Made by a program: the position numbers and the translations under genes
Part shown: positions 1-13,985 of the stretch, in pieces
Layout: every line of letters begins with the position of its first letter
Position numbering within the stretch: position 1 is the stretch's first letter
Assembly: GCF_020085105.1 (NCBI RefSeq)
Contig: NC_058042.1
Coordinates: forward strand, 22,775,501 to 22,839,500
Direction of reading: 5' to 3'
DNA: 64,000 nt
Source of the DNA: Siniperca chuatsi
Lineage: Eukaryota; Chordata; Actinopteri; Centrarchiformes; Sinipercidae
The notes under the pieces: model-generated
What the model saw: the letters and a program-made list of their open reading frames with translations, nothing else
Database searches by the model: none
Told to the model about the DNA's origin: nothing

Positions 1-420
1 ACTTTAACCCGACAGGTGATCCGTACATGCCAGAATTAAATGCAACATGCTAATAAGCTGTATATTCAGCATAAAAACCTGTACACGGACCTTCACAGCT
101 CTCCTCTCCACCTCAGTCTCACTCATGAAGAGAACAACGTACAGTGTACAGGTGACGTAATGTAATGTATTTCCTGTAATTTGAGGAGCCACTTAAGCAG
201 TGAGGATGGTTTTTGGAGGAGGAGGAGAAGGATAGAAAGATTGTCATAACTGTGAGGTCTTTGTTTGGAAGAATGCAGTGGAGGAGGAAGAGTGTCCCGA
301 AATAACTCCTGATTTAATCTGAGTACCTAAGAAATTTACTGCTATTGCTGAAACTCCTGTGTAGCCGGTGAATCATCTATACTGAGCACCCTTCTGCTCA
401 CCTGAAGCTTGGACTGCAGC
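1..420. other. Upstream and 5' leader region of the IRF gene
   Basis: I see no open frame or RNA gene that I can support here. The stretch ends at the ATG at 421 and must contain the proximal promoter and 5' leader of the IRF gene unless an upstream untranslated exon exists. I looked for a clear GAS, ISRE or kappa-B element, as found at IRF1 promoters, and found none I would defend. Confidence 0.4.
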
Positions 421-3400
421 ATGCAACAACCAGGCCGGCTGAGGCTGAGGCCGTGGCTGGAGGAGCAGATTCAGTCTGGGAGGTATCCAGGAGTCAGCTG
501 GCTGGACCAGGTAGACCCCTCCATCTCACCTTTGTCCCATACATACACTAGCATACACACCTGGGAGCAAAAAGTTTTGATAAAAATCAGTTTGGGCAGC
601 GTACACAGCATAAAAGCATGAATCATGAAATGCTCCTGGTGGCAATGTAACCTGTTCAATGCTGTTTGATTGTATTTTATTCTACAGTCAGCACGAGTCT
701 TCCAAATCCCTTGGAAACATGCTGCTCGTCATGGCTGGAGTATCGACCGAGATGCTACACTCTTCAGGAGTTGGGCCATGCACACAGGTAGGAGCCCCAC
801 ACAATTACAAATGTGTTTTGTTCCAACTGGTTGGTCCTACATTCACACAATTTTTTTGGTTTGACTGCCCTTATTCTATCAGTCTAAGGCCTGATACCTT
901 GTGTTACGTTCGAACATTTACACTTGCTGATGCTTTGATGCAGAGCAATGAATGAGTAAAATTACAGTGGAAAAATGCTTATATTTGTGATCAGAGCCAC
1001 AGCACCACAGCTGGGCAATGTGGCTGAAATCAATATCATGATATCTATATAATGAGAATACTTTTATGATGTCAAAATAAATCACAATGTGCCAAATTTA
1101 TTAATTAATTGTTAAATGTATTAATCTGTGTTCCACTGTAATGCGTTCACACATGTAAAACAGACACTTCAGGAACTCTTTTTTTTTAGCATTTAATCCC
1201 AATTCGCATATAACAATATTACAATAATAATACACAATAATATTGAATTATCGCTCAGCCCTACATGTTAAAGTGATGAGTGACCTCTTGCCTCACCTCA
1301 TACTTGGCATTAATTATTCACTTGAACGGGGTGTCCTGCTAGCCTGGTGGAGGAACGTCCCTGGTTCACCTCTGGCCAGGGATCTGTCATTGAAGGTTAA
1401 AATGCCCCAAAAACCTTAAAAAAAAGATTGGTTTTACTGGATGACTTCATTAATGAGAAAAACTGGTTTTAAATCCAAAGAATCAGTACGACACATAATT
1501 TCTTGAAGAGGAAGAAAAATAAAGTTTCTAAACATTTGCTGAAGTCAAAATGCACCTGCACTGCAGTTGTACAGCATTTTTGCCAACACCTTTGGCATTG
1601 ACATGTTCCCATGTTTCCAGCTTAGTAGGAGCATTTCCAACGAAGAGCAGCCATTGTTTCAGTCCATGTATTTCTAGTTCTACCACATTCCCAGTTTCCT
1701 GCTGTGTAATGAGAATTGAACAGCAACCATAACACCAGTGTGTGTCAAATAAACATAAATAATCTCGGGAGCAGACACTAACTGTTATTAGATTATATTA
1801 TATTAGATTAGATTCAACTTTATTGTCATTACACATGTACAAGTACAAGGCAACGAAATGCAGTTTAGGTCTAACCAGAAGTGCAATAAGCAAGTGCAGG
1901 ATATAAAGTATGTGCATAAATGCAGGATAGAGCAGTATAATTAATATATTTACAAGTGGTACTATGGACATTATATACAGATGGCATTACTGTAAACAGA
2001 AGTATACTAATGGATATGTTCAATAATGAATTGGACTGGGCAGAACAGCAGTGCAATGAATATAAAGTAGTGTAATTTATGGAAATAGTTAACAGTGCAG
2101 TAGATGAGTTAATGCAGTATTCAGTACATAGTTATCTGTAAAGATTTGATCTCAATCCAATTCATGCAACTCCCTGCAGTGACAGCTCAATGCCAAACTG
2201 AAATCAAAGGAAAGATCAGTCAGTTTGGTGTGTTCAAACACTGCACATTTAAAATCTTTCCAACCCAGTTAACCCTGTTTCTGCCTAGATTTATATTTAC
2301 ATTTTACACGCATAGTTCACAAGACGTGTAAAACTCACAATCAAGTACAAATAATGTATAGTAGACTAATCCTTTCAGTTCATTTGATGGGCATCTTCTC
2401 ATAGGAATCAGGACATTTTTAAAAAGTAATCTGTGTCTGATTACTGCTTACCTGTTTATAATAATCCACCAAATAACATGGAGTGATTTGTTTTGCTTTC
2501 TTGTTGATTACTTTGTGTCCAGGATATGAAACATATACACTTAATTCTAATTCATAGAATATAATAATTATTTGATAATCCTCTTGTGTAAATTGCTTTT
2601 GTTTCATCATCTCATAACCAGATGTTTCTATAATCTCATTTCGGTACGTTCTGTCGTCGTACACACACGCACACACACGCACGCATCCACGCACGCACAC
2701 ACGCACACACATATCACACCATCACATCACTCCAGTCTTGGGAAAGTCATGCTTTGTGACTGTAGCTGCATCACATCATGGGAAAGCTCCAGTTCAGTTG
2801 CTGTGAATGTGCAGGGTGATCGTATTGCTGTCAAAGTACAACAGGACGAACAGGAAGATCATATTCAGCAGTTGAATATGTAAAAAACAAGGGGTATGTT
2901 TTAAATTCAGCTCGTTATTCAAGAGATTTTAATAAAACAAAACCATTAAAAAGTAATAATAATATAAAGTACACAGAGTATATAACTTAACCATCAATTA
3001 GGCAACAAAAAAAATAATTCAGATGGTCTGACACAAAACTTGAGAAGGCTCTTCAAGTCATTAACGACAGTGTGAAGTTGCAGCATGTGTATAATATAGC
3101 TGCTGCTACCTGTGCTCCTTTTCTTCTTGTTAGTCTTTGTCTGCTGTAAATGATCCATAGGGAATCTTTTTAAGCTCCAGTGATTTTATCACTGAGGACT
3201 GGCTGAGATCCAAATCCCACTGTGGGGCTAAATATGAGAAAGGACTCAACACACTGGATGAAGTGACCTGACTGTACGGTTGATGATAGATGGTCTGTTA
3301 GCTGGTGATAGATAATGTTTTTCAGAGGCAGCAGCACAGTTAAAGTTGTTACAGTGATGTTTGAAGATGAAAATAAAGAGATAAAATCTTCCCTGAGGCT

Positions 3401-5543
3401 GATGTAGTTTATATGTAGATTATGTAGTATGTATTTATGTAGTAGATTATATTGCTGTTGTATTGAGGAAATCTAACTCTTATCAGGTTCAGTGTTAATG
3501 TTAATTAGTCTAAAGAGTAACTGTAGGTGTTAATGTAGATTCCTATGCAGTTAGCCAACATGGTTATTCTAGGGTGCTACTTTTTGTGTTTATATTCAGT
3601 TGGACAAGCATTTGAAATGATTCATGTAAAAATCATGTTTATTTGGAAAGCTGCAGGAGGCTTGCGCAGTTTGCCCCGATCCACGTGAGTGTGCTGCGTG
3701 AGTCCTCATTTCTCAGCATCTCTGCAACGGATTTTCAGGTTTTGCGTGTGTCATCTTGTGTGTGTCAATGTAATTGCAATGTTTTTGCGACTATGCACCA
3801 CTAAACCACAATATCAACTGACATAATAAGGACCATTAGGTGGGTCCTGCTTTATTAACTAATCTTGAGGCCCTCTCATGTATCAAAATCACTTTTCAGT
3901 TTTGTGCTTACAAGCTGCATATTCCTAAACCATTTTTTGTTAATGAATTTACCACATAGCAAATCTGGGGCCAGGTATTCAAGTAAGGAAAACTGTACAG
4001 AAAAAGGGGGGAGTGGGTTAATAGGGGCCCAACCCAAAAACTTAGAACAAATACACACACACAAAGACCCATGCTTGTCTGTACACTTGTTCACTTCAGG
4101 ACGGTACCGTCCAGGCAAAGACAAGCCAGATCCCAAGACATGGAAGGCGAATTTCCGCTGTGCTTTGAATTCTCTGCCTGACATCTGTGAGCTGCAGGAG
4201 CACAGCAGGAAGAGAGGCAGCAATGCCTACAGAGTCTACAGGATGCTGCCCAGTACACAAACACACAGACGCAGGAGAGGTAAGACACACCATTAAAATG
4301 TATTTGTCACTTCAAAAGTAAACATGTTCTGACATACTCTCAGACAGACCTCATGAGAGACAGTACTGTTCTCCCCTCTCAGGGCTGCGGTTGTTCAGCA
4401 GGCCCAGAGAAAGACAGGCGAGCTTAGGTGATGATACATACACAACGCACACTTGGCAACCTACCACAACAAGACCCATTTCAGACACACCACAGAAGGT
4501 GGAGAACCCTGCAGAAGACACATTTAGCAACATTCAAACACACGGTGAGCCGCTTGTTGTCAAAGCGTTTTGTTGTTGTTCTGACTGTTGATTATAAAAG
4601 ACGTTGCCTCTGTAGCCTGGTAAGGATGATAGTTATTGTTGTTGTGCAGGGATGTGGGAGGCCAAACCAGAGGACCAGGAGCAGAATGAGGCCGTGTTTA
4701 AGGTATGAGACCTTTGATGTATTTACTGACTGACTAAACGCAATGAATTTTGGTTTTTGGACCGAACATTGCATGGTTTATCCCGTCATAGAGACTCTCT
4801 CACATCCTAAAAACGAGAAGGAAAAGCTTCCTGATGAAATTGCATCCTATTTGACTTAACTGCTTAGAGATCAGTTGCAAATTTCTGGGATGCTGTTTGG
4901 GTTCTGCAGGTGGTGTGTGTCTTACTGACTGACTGTAGGTATTTTGTCTCCCGTAGTTGATGGACCACTTAAGCAGCACTGACCTCTGGAACCAGACTGG
5001 GGAGCAGAGAGGATGGAGAACACACACACTGTGGGACCATTGGCACTGTACGACACTGTATATACTGTATATATATATATCATTTGTATGTCTGTGTGTA
5101 TTAGGACTGTCCTTGACTTCTTAGTCTTAGTCAAAAAATGAATTGATTGATTGAGTCAATTCAAAAATTGTATGTTCACAGATGAATGCAGTTATGCAAA
5201 AAGATAGTAGTACTGTGAGAAAAAAAAGACCAAATAAAAGCACATCTTTCTTAGTTGACGAAGCCACAAAGATATGTTTATGTGTGTGTGGTGTGTGTGA
5301 ATCATCACATGCTGCAGTTAAAAGAATATAAAATACAAATCAAGTAATGCTTAGATAATAGCTTAGAGTTCCCATCTGTTTCTGTCTTTACATGTGTGTT
5401 TAAATGCTGTTTTGTGTTCCTCAGGTGCTGGTGATGAAAACCCATACTCTTTGCACACAGAGAACTACAGCGATCTGTTTGAAGCAAACTACATCAAGGA
5501 GCTCTCTGATTGGTCCACACATCAGCCAACACTGATGCCATAG
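421..5543 (+). CDS. Interferon regulatory factor, IRF1/IRF2 type (IRF1-like or fish IRF11)
   Basis: This is a nuclear transcription factor of the interferon response. Coding exons are 421-510, 688-787, 4100-4279, 4383-4544, 4650-4702, 4957-about 5047 and 5425-5543. The first three encode the DNA-binding domain: the five spaced tryptophans W12, W27, W39, W47 and W59 are present, followed by [20 protein letters not shown], which is diagnostic of IRF1/IRF2 relatives. The start was chosen because ATG 421 gives the short lead into RPWLEEQI seen in this family. The C-terminal half is short and poorly conserved and ends [13 protein letters not shown]. The total is about 264 residues, shorter than mammalian IRF1 (about 325). 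The donor of the sixth exon is uncertain: phase demands a phase-1 GT, and 5048 is the best candidate. Whether this is irf1 or the teleost-specific irf11 cannot be settled by eye. Confidence 0.88.
1011..1263. mobile_element. hAT-type MITE in IRF intron 2
   Basis: An AT-rich non-coding stretch begins CTGGGCAATGTGGCTGAAAT and ends TATCGCTCAGCCCTA. The ends are imperfect inverted copies of the CAGCCCTA/TAGGGCTG terminus with ATATCATGATAT-like interiors, typical of the very common teleost hAT MITEs. No coding capacity remains. The class is recalled, not searched. Confidence 0.55.
1790..2130 (-). repeat. Dispersed teleost repeat (TTTATTGTCATT family)
   Basis: The block holds TTTATTGTCATTACACATGT followed by AACGAAATGCAG and repeated GTGCA/CAGTGCAAT words. 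This wording recurs across fish genomes as the 3' part of a dispersed, probably non-LTR, repeat. I cannot assign the family. The orientation is a guess based on the complement of a terminal AATAAA-like word. Confidence 0.45.
2661..2712. repeat. Impure (CA)n microsatellite
   Basis: About 50 bp of CA repeats interrupted by CG and TC lie in IRF intron 2. Short open frames across it on both strands are low-complexity artefacts. Confidence 0.85.
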
Positions 5544-6605
5544 CTGTGCCCCAACGGCTCATCCTCCTCCTCTTTGCGTTTACCACATACTTGATTAAAA
5601 GCAGTTTTTTCCTCCAGCCTTTCTTGCTAACCTTCAGCTGTTTTCCTCCTGCTGTCTATCTGCTGAGCTGACCACTGAAAAACAGAAACAAGAGAAGAGG
5701 AGCGGATAGAGAATATTGCTCTGTCAGTCAATCACGCGGTCATCCTCTCTGCTGAGCATGCTGAGATGAAGATCCTGTTCCAAGCCAAGCTTTAACTCCG
5801 CGACCATCACTTGGGTTCACTATGGTTCAGTGCTTCAAACTCAGTGAAATGACACCAAGCTCACACCACAGCTTACAGAGTAAACAGATCTCATTTCGCT
5901 TCAGTGCAGGATCACTTATAGCTCTAGTGTGTCTTTGAGTTTTACTGGATGTTTAGCCAACATACAGTAAATGAAGTGCAGGACATGTGGCTGTAACAGT
6001 TTGTAGATTTGTGAATGAAGTTCAAAACTCCCATGCTTTGCCATCATACACAGTAAGCTGACTTTAGTTGCAATATATATATATATATATATTTGGCAAT
6101 ATATATGCATTTCATTCCTGTACCTTTATGCCTTTGGTTGTACCAATTTTTAAGATTTCTCAAAGAGATACTCATGACAATTGTATATTATACATTTTTT
6201 TGAGGCATCATATGGTGCAATTTGTTGTGTGATATTGAACAACCTATTTTGTGTTTGTTTTGTATTTTCAAATAATCCTGAATTTACTAAATGTAAAAGC
6301 AGCTAAAGCACATTACTTTATATTGTCAGGAGTCTTTACATCCTGTGTATATGCGTTTGTTTGGTGTGTTTGCTTGACATGTTATTTTTGCCAAGAAATG
6401 CTGCCCAATTAATAATTACTGAGTTCCAATCTGTCAGTTGTTGTTTTTTTTGTTCTCAGATTTATTGCATGTGTATCTGCATCCTGTAAAAACATTATTG
6501 TAACTGACTGCACAGCTCTGGGACATGGAGTGTTACGAGATGAGATTGTCTTGTGTGTTTGGCTGTGTGTATCACTTCAATAAAGTCTATAACCTGCAGA
6601 GGAAT
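5544..6605 (+). terminator. 3' UTR and poly(A) signal of the IRF gene
   Basis: About 1 kb without a supported frame follows the TAG at 5541-5543. A canonical AATAAA at 6579-6584 is the first good poly(A) signal downstream and sits in a T/GT-rich context. This suggests cleavage near 6600. Assignment to this transcript is inferred from position. Confidence 0.6.
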
Positions 6606-7162
6606 AAATTATATTTGGCAGTAATTCAGTCATTATTACACCACTATCAATCATCCTCTGAACTGATGTGCTGACCTGTAACGTGCCTTTATTGTTTGAC
6701 TTATAAAGACTTGTGCATTTTAACATTTTCATAAAGATATTTTCAAAAGAACAGATCCTTCGAAGAACTTCCACTCTGCCTGCTGTGGCGCCAGTGTTCA
6801 GAGCTGCAAACCAGGAGAGAAGTAATTAGATAAAATATAATATGTCGTGAGCGTAAATACGTTGTCAGACTCACCCTGTGGCTGCAAAAAGAAAGAAATG
6901 TGTAGTACTAAATCAATTAAGCCACAGTAAATATAACTCACACAGGTTTGGTTAATAATGATGTGATCTACTGAAATCTAATCTCAAGTCTGTTTGCAAA
7001 AACGCTGCTGACAGCTCAACATACAGGGAATATGACGTTAATATATATAAGGAATCTCATATGAAACTGTACAGTATAATTTCATATGAAAACAGCCATA
7101 CTTTATTGATTATAACAAAACATAAAATATATAGTTTTACACCAGCTATTTGTGTGTGTACT

Positions 7163-7295
7163 CTACAGGCCTTTTTCATGGCAGACATTTTGATTTGTCA
7201 CAGCAGGAGAAGCACATGTGCAAATAATAACACTAATAATGGCTTTGATCCCTTGAAGTGTCATAATGCCATTCCAGTGTATCAGCAGGCACTGT
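7163..7295. repeat. Dispersed repeat copy A (matches 15402-15510)
   Basis: The segment containing GGCAGACATTTTGATTTGTC and AATAATGGCT is a diverged direct copy of the segment near 15402-15510 in nip7 intron 3. Neither copy is coding. It is an unassigned interspersed repeat. Confidence 0.55.
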
Positions 7296-7394
7296 AACTA
7301 CTATATGAGGTAGTCAATACTAGCTCCACCTTGAGCAGCTACAATAGTAAACTGCTACTTACATATTGACAGTATTTACGATCTAATCACAGGG

Positions 7395-7545
7395 CCATTT
7401 TACTACAGAATGAATACTTTTACTTTTGGTACTTCAATTGCAATTTTTACTTAAGTGGGATAATGAAAGCAAGATGTTTACTTGTAGTGGAGTATTTTTA
7501 CATTATTGTATTGGTACTTTAATTCAGTAAAGTAAAATGAGCTAA
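7395..7545. repeat. Dispersed TACTTTTACTT-type repeat
   Basis: This holds repeated words such as ATACTTTTACTTTTGGTACT and GTACTTTAATTCAGTAAAGT, characteristic of a common fish interspersed element. No coding content is seen and the class is unknown. Confidence 0.4.
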
Positions 7546-7559
7546 ACCATCCCCTTTCT

Positions 7560-10500
7560 CTCCTCATAGATGTGGAGTTTTGGCCTGAAGTGAAAACATG
7601 GAACACACACAGTTGGTCAACATCAACATTGAACATTTATTTCTCCTTTTTTATTCTGAAATATGCAGAAAAAAAGACAGATGAATTCCCCTTAAAGTGG
7701 GAACTACATATCAGGCAGTTCCTGAGAAAAAAACAACAAAAAAAACACTGCTCCAACTCTACCTTTCCAGGAAGGTTATACAAATAAAAGTAACCAAAAA
7801 TATGTATGACCCTGAATACATATAAACTGTGGATCCATTACTTTTATGTTACGTATTTACAGTATCATCATAAAATAAGTCCTATGACAGGAATCCCATA
7901 AGGAAACATTTTTTTAAGTCACATTCAATCAGTCCACTAGCACAGCCTGCTGGTCACATAATATACTGCAATCTCAGTATGTCTGCACATATTACAGCAT
8001 TTAGCCCAGAGCTGGAAAAAACAAACTAATTTACACATACGCGATCTCTTCTCACACAGAAATTACTACATAAACATTTAAAGAGGAACAGATGAGATCG
8101 GTGACAATATTTTACCCCGATGAATCACATTATTAAAATCTGTTAGTGAATGTTGGGAAAGTGGTTTTAAGGCTGTAAATGATAAGATATCAAATGTGAT
8201 TAAATCTATTAGCTATTTTCTATCAGGTATTTTATGTTGCCTGGTACCAGCACCAAAGATTTCATTCTTGTATCATAAATAGTATGACAATAGTACTCAT
8301 TTAACACCAATCTACACAGACTTTCGCTTGACTTAATAACACAACCACATTCTGTTGTTGGAATAGTAAATCATACGATGTACATGGAGGACAAATAATC
8401 ACGTGTATTAAGATCCAGGCCTGCTGGTTTGATCAACACCTTTAACCTTTTGATTTATAATCACTGTTAGTAGTGAGGAGCTGTGTGTACACAACGAACA
8501 CTATGGACCCAAAGTAGAAGGGGCCACGCATTTCATATTCTGCTCTGTCACTACCTGCAAAGATTTCATCAAGGTATTTTCAATGGAGCCTGGATCAGAA
8601 ATTTGGACTACATATGACAATACTGAGGGGACGAAAATGTACCTGCCAGTCAATAAAAAAGGGAGAACATTAACTCTAGTTTGATCACTAACACAATTGA
8701 CAACCAGTGTAATCAGGAAATACGAGCTGCACTTATTCACTTTTCCCTAAGAGGAAAATTTGATCTCTTTGAAAAAGGAGGGAACATTTTTGCACAAACT
8801 GGGAATAACGTAATTAAATGTCCACAGTGGTTCAGAGAGGCATTTAATACCTTTTGTAATTTTAAATGTTTTCGACAAAATAATGTTAACATCACATGAA
8901 AACATCTTTAAAACATTGAAGCAACTTAATCACACACACTGCTACAAAGGTGGGTCACATTAGGCTGAATGCCATCTAGTAGCTGTCTGTCAGCTTCTCT
9001 CTCTGCCCAAATTGTGAGAGTCAGCCAAAATAAGAACTGAAAGATGATTTTATGTCAAGAGAAATACTTTAAGAAGTCATTAGACGACACAATGTGTAAC
9101 ACAAACTGTGCTGGGAAAAAGGAACAGCAGTTACAACTACCTTACAAAAAGGATATAATGGACATACAGTAGGTAAACTACAGGTTTGAGAATACTGCTG
9201 ACTGTATCAAACCTGACCCACATTTGTGGCGGTGTTTGCCGTGGTGATTTGGTTACTTCCAAGTTTAATTCTTGGTCTACTGTTGGTACACAAGCCTTAA
9301 AAAGAAGAAGATATATATATATATATGAAAAAAACAAACAAGAATCTTGTTGAAACCACTAAGCACCAAGCTGCCAAATGACATAAGTGAAACAAATAAC
9401 AAACATGACTTCAGAAGGCAGATTAGGAAGTTCGTAGTTTATTAAAATTCTATATGATTCAATCTAAATGAGTATAAAAAAACAGTTGAAATCAATGCGC
9501 AATTCCTAAGCAAGTGTGAGTGTACAATGTATGGTCCAGTGTACTCTACTCATTTCAAGTTTATTACAAGACAGCAATCTACAACCCTGAAAGCAACTCA
9601 GAGAATCATGAGTATTTCTCAGAATAAAACAATGAACATGTCGCTTTTTGCCTTGCTACCTCTACCTGTCCTTTGATAAACCTCTGAGAATAAAGAAGGA
9701 AACTGAATGTTCCAAATCTCCAGCGTGGCCCAGCCACCATGAGGTCCGTTAACAAATCAGATAATAAATACAGGCATCCAAATGAGCTACAACAGCAAAT
9801 ATTTTTTTAAACTATTTTCCTCATGCATACACACAAGCATACGTCTGACTGAGATTATGAGCTTTCTAAACCCTCTTATCTACTCTTTACTTTACGTTAC
9901 TCTTTACAGTGCAACAGTATGGCAGCAAATGGATAGCAGTGCTTTCATAAAAAAAAAAAAAAAAAAATGGAAAATAAAAATATATACAACATTATGGAAA
10001 AGCAGTAGTTTCATCTTTTGGTCCTGCGTCCATTACAGACAGAACTGCTTTTTGAAAATTCTTCCTCATATCAACAACAGTAGTTTCCACAAGACTGTGA
10101 AGGGCTGTGAGGGGAAAAAAATGGAACAAATGTTAGGATCTCAAATGCTGCTGATAGGTGGGGTGAGTTAAGCCCAAATCACACAATTTAACCATCAAAT
10201 CTGAGGTCAAAGTTTGGGCTGAATCTGTTTAGGCACCCGAAGAGTGACGGCATCCAAACATTAACAGTGAAAGTGACCATGGGAGGGAACAAGGCAGGGG
10301 GCAACATTAACAGTTAACCAGTTACCTGAGGCTAGTGGAAAGCAATACCAGTGCCCACATCAGGTCAGTGTTAAAAAAAAAGAACAAACAACTAAAATGT
10401 ACAAAACAAAATAACTCATACAAATGAAAAAACAATAAGTCACTGTCACAAGGAAAATGGAAGGGGTTATCGGAACAGCAAAGCTAATCAAGAGGAAAAG

Positions 10501-10951
10501 GACATTCACTGGTGGGAGGGCTGAATTCCTCCAATAAAACATGACTGTATAGAGCACAGTATAAGTATGTGCTGCTGTGGCATTTCACCAGTTTCCTTTC
10601 AAAGCCACACAAGACAAGCTTGCTGCTGTGTGTAAGCATGATTTGCTGTCATCTGTTATGACACAGCATGGGTGGAGTCAAGTCAGCCACTTTTGGCTGT
10701 AACCAGAAAAGTCTCAACATTTCAATGCTGGTGTTCCTTCTCATCAATGCCAAGAACGCTGGTTAAATGTTGCAAAAGAATATTTTTGCATATTTAGACC
10801 CTGGGTTGACATGTAAAATCTGTTTTAAATTAAATTTTCCCTCAAAAACAAACTTGATCTTTTACCAGCCACAAATATTTGAATAAAACAAACTAGGCTT
10901 GTGTGGCGTTTGGGGTAGTGAAAATTCTGTGGCCGAATATCACTCACCTTG
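7560..10951 (-). other. Probable long 3' UTR of cdc42se2
   Basis: No supported gene lies in these 3.4 kb, which directly follow the cdc42se2 stop on the minus strand. Mammalian CDC42SE2 also has a multi-kilobase 3' UTR, so the simplest reading is UTR. Minus-strand AATAAA words occur, for example the complement at 7636-7641, but I cannot tell which is used. The stretch contains A-runs (9950-9967) and a short AT repeat (9310-9326). Confidence 0.4.
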
Positions 10952-11868
10952 TTACAACTGAGAACCTTCAGACCCTCCATGCACGTAGCCCCCTTTAGAT
11001 TTCATCTGGGCCTGAACAAGGTCCACCTACAAACATCAAGGTGTAAAATGTTAGTTGACTGAAAATGTATGTTTGCTATACTCTGTTGGTTGGATATTCT
11101 GTGAAGAGAACATAAAACTTACTGATGCCAGTCCCAGACCCATGTCCCCCGAGCCTACATGTGTGGTGTGAACAAAGTTTGTCGGTTCCCCGATCATCGA
11201 GCGATCGATTCGTCGCCGCCGTTTCTGAAAACAAGTACCATAAAAACATATTTTTTAAACCTAAAGATTACTAGTCTTATCATCCTAAATGTATCTAAGG
11301 TAATATTACTAATCAGCGAGGATGGAAAAGAGGTAAACAGCAGCTGAAACACAGCCTACACATTTACTCTTTACCTTCTGAAACTTTGTTTCATTGGCAG
11401 TGGACCTGTGCTGTGGAGCGACAACTGAGACACAGGTCGACATTCATGATTCCTTTTATCTTATCTGTTAGTAGACAGACTAGCTGACTACAATGAGCCA
11501 CAACAACTGGTAGTTCACTGCTACAATATAAACCTTATTGAATCCAAGTAAGTGTCGTGTTAGACAGTGGGATGTTGTTAGCTAGAGGCCCTGCTGCATT
11601 CTTATTTATTCTATAATAAAAGAGGATGTAACATATGTTTTGTCAGGCACAACACAAGCACAATGTTTTTAAAGAAACTTTATCTAAGAATAGTGAATAT
11701 TCACCAGAGAATAACTGCTTGGTTTATTAACCTATATTCTATCTAAAACGCAACCCACTTTAAACAAAGCAGCGGCATTAAAAATTGAGCCAATCAATTT
11801 GTCTTCATACTCACAGGTTGTGGCTGCTCTGCAATGCAGCAGCTGAAACAAACCCAGAACTCAGTCAT
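10952..11868 (-). CDS. cdc42se2: CDC42 small effector protein 2
   Basis: This is a small membrane-anchored effector that binds active CDC42 and influences actin. Three coding exons on the minus strand (11868-11815, 11224-11123, 11026-10952) join in phase to 76 residues. The protein starts [18 protein letters not shown], close to the vertebrate CDC42SE2 N-terminus, with the clustered cysteines that are palmitoylated in the family. A basic KRRRRIDR block and the CRIB motif [16 protein letters not shown] (about residues 29-44) follow. The tail, ending GSEGSQL, is shorter than and unlike the human tail, and the MGLGLAS segment is slightly reminiscent of CDC42SE1, but the N-terminus favours SE2. 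All introns are GT-AG. An untranslated first exon lies near 13986, so the gene is divergent with nip7. Confidence 0.9.
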
Positions 11869-13985
11869 TCTGAGGCAGACGAATAAGCCACAGCAGTTTC
11901 CTCTCTCACTTCAGACGTTTCTCTGTGTCTGTCTTCCTGTTCAGTGTTACCAGAGCCACAAACACACGCAGGAAACTGATGACAGACACAGGCCACTGGT
12001 TTCTCCTGGAGTAAACCGTTCACAAGAACTGTTCTCCCAACACAGGGAAGCACACTCCTGTCAACACATAAAAGGTGTAGGGGAAAAAAAACAAAATCAT
12101 TTTGTAATTGTATACGGATATACTATGTCATTATTGTCAAGGTTGTCCTTAAATATCTACACTTTGCTTTTCCTGTCAAGCTCCCACAGATTTGGATTAG
12201 TGATTTGTGGGCACCTTCTTGCAAGGCACAGGTCTAATTTTCCTGAATAAAAATTGTCGTATACCGCCTGATGGCAATAGTTTGAAGTGAAAAATAGTAT
12301 AATGTGGTTAATTTAGTAACTTGTTTTGTGCCTAGCGTGCGCAAAACGTTTGTTAGTAAGGTCAAACTTAGAGGCAGGTGAACATATAGTTCTTCTAATA
12401 AAAAATACTTCTATTTCATATTTATTTGCAGATTTACTTTTTTTTTTTTTTTAAATAACTGCACTTACACACATTGACTGTATATACATTTCAGGTATTC
12501 TGACGTTCTCATACAGAGAAATAAACTGTACAATGTGAAAAACTGAAATCTAAAGAAATATGATGTTATACAAATGCAAATATGTGTGTGTTGTACAATA
12601 CTGTGCAAGTCTTAAGGTGGAATCTCAAAATGGAAGAAATCAGGTCAGCATGTACTGTGTGTTTCAATGTGGGATACTGAGCAGTCACCTACTATAAAAC
12701 ACAGGTTGTCCAAGTGATCGGTAGGTTTCACTTTTCCTTTTGTAAGTGCTCTCTTGTGGTAAACAACAAAGATTATTTGATTTTAATGATCAGCCTATGT
12801 TTCAGTGTTCTTCATGCTGTTATTAGCAGTGCAGCTTTGATAAGGTATCCATTTTAATTAATATCTCCCTGGCGTTGAAATAATCTAGAGGCTTATTTCA
12901 CTAACGGTTCAGACAAGCAAATGTAGAAAAGAAAATTTGGTGCATCAACTGACAAAATGACTGAAAATGCCTATGCTGTTACCACTTAACATTTTATGTT
13001 GTGGTGACTGCTACATACCCTTTATCACAGGCGAGAAACAATTGCTTTTAGGAGTACAGGATCTCCAAATGATGACTCAAGATGACACTTTTATTTTAAG
13101 GAAATACACAAATCTGAGCTACTGGAAAGACACAAGACACTTAAGAACAACAGAAGAAATGTAGGGGGGAGGCTGTGTTTTTGAGGATCAGGTATTTCGA
13201 GATTTGTCAGGTCAGTGAATAGAATGGTATTGCTGTGTAAAACTTTACTTGGCAGCATCAGAAAAACAGGATCAGCCCCCCCCCCCAGCCATTAATGCTG
13301 TCAGACAGGAGGTGACAGGAGGATCAAATGATCTGCCAAATGCAAAGAGCTCGCTGACAAAGTAGATTCCCTAATTTGTAACTCTGGCTGTACACATCAC
13401 TGACATTTAACTGTTACTGTGCACTCCCTACAGTGCCAGAGAACGAGTACAGAGGTGCTTAATGTTGATCTTAATGACTGTTGAGTTTCTTAAAAAGATT
13501 ACTTACTCTGCCTCTGATCTCAGATTACACGAACGTGATCAGTATTTACAAACAATTGAACGTTATGTAACTTCGCACCGCTGCGGCAAAGACTCTTCTC
13601 TTCACACGACGAGTCCGAGCTAAAATCACAACTGGGTGGTATTAAGTGTAGTTACTGATGGCATGCCAGTGTTTCACAATTGATTTAAATTGAATTGCTT
13701 TAGTAGAGCGGGGTCGTTGCCTGTAGCGAACCAGCGTTAGCACTGTCAGCTGCTAACAGAGTTAGCTCACAAGCTAATGTTCCCTAGCTCGCTAATAGCA
13801 GCAGGTCCGTGTTTTTTTCCACTGACAGCCGGCTAACGAGGCTAACTGTGCCCGTTTTCGAATGTGTGACTTCGATGTTCAACAAAAACGAAATGTAAAA
13901 CAAATGAATTTTCACGTAACTGTTTACCGGCTATATAGTAAACCTGTTTCCAAGAGGTATTATAATTTTATGTGAATAAACTTAC

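Noticed and set aside
13730..13860. Repeated GCTAAC/GTTAGC words near the cdc42se2/nip7 promoter
   Set aside because: They looked like a binding-site cluster, but such words are common background in teleost 5' regions and show no regular spacing.
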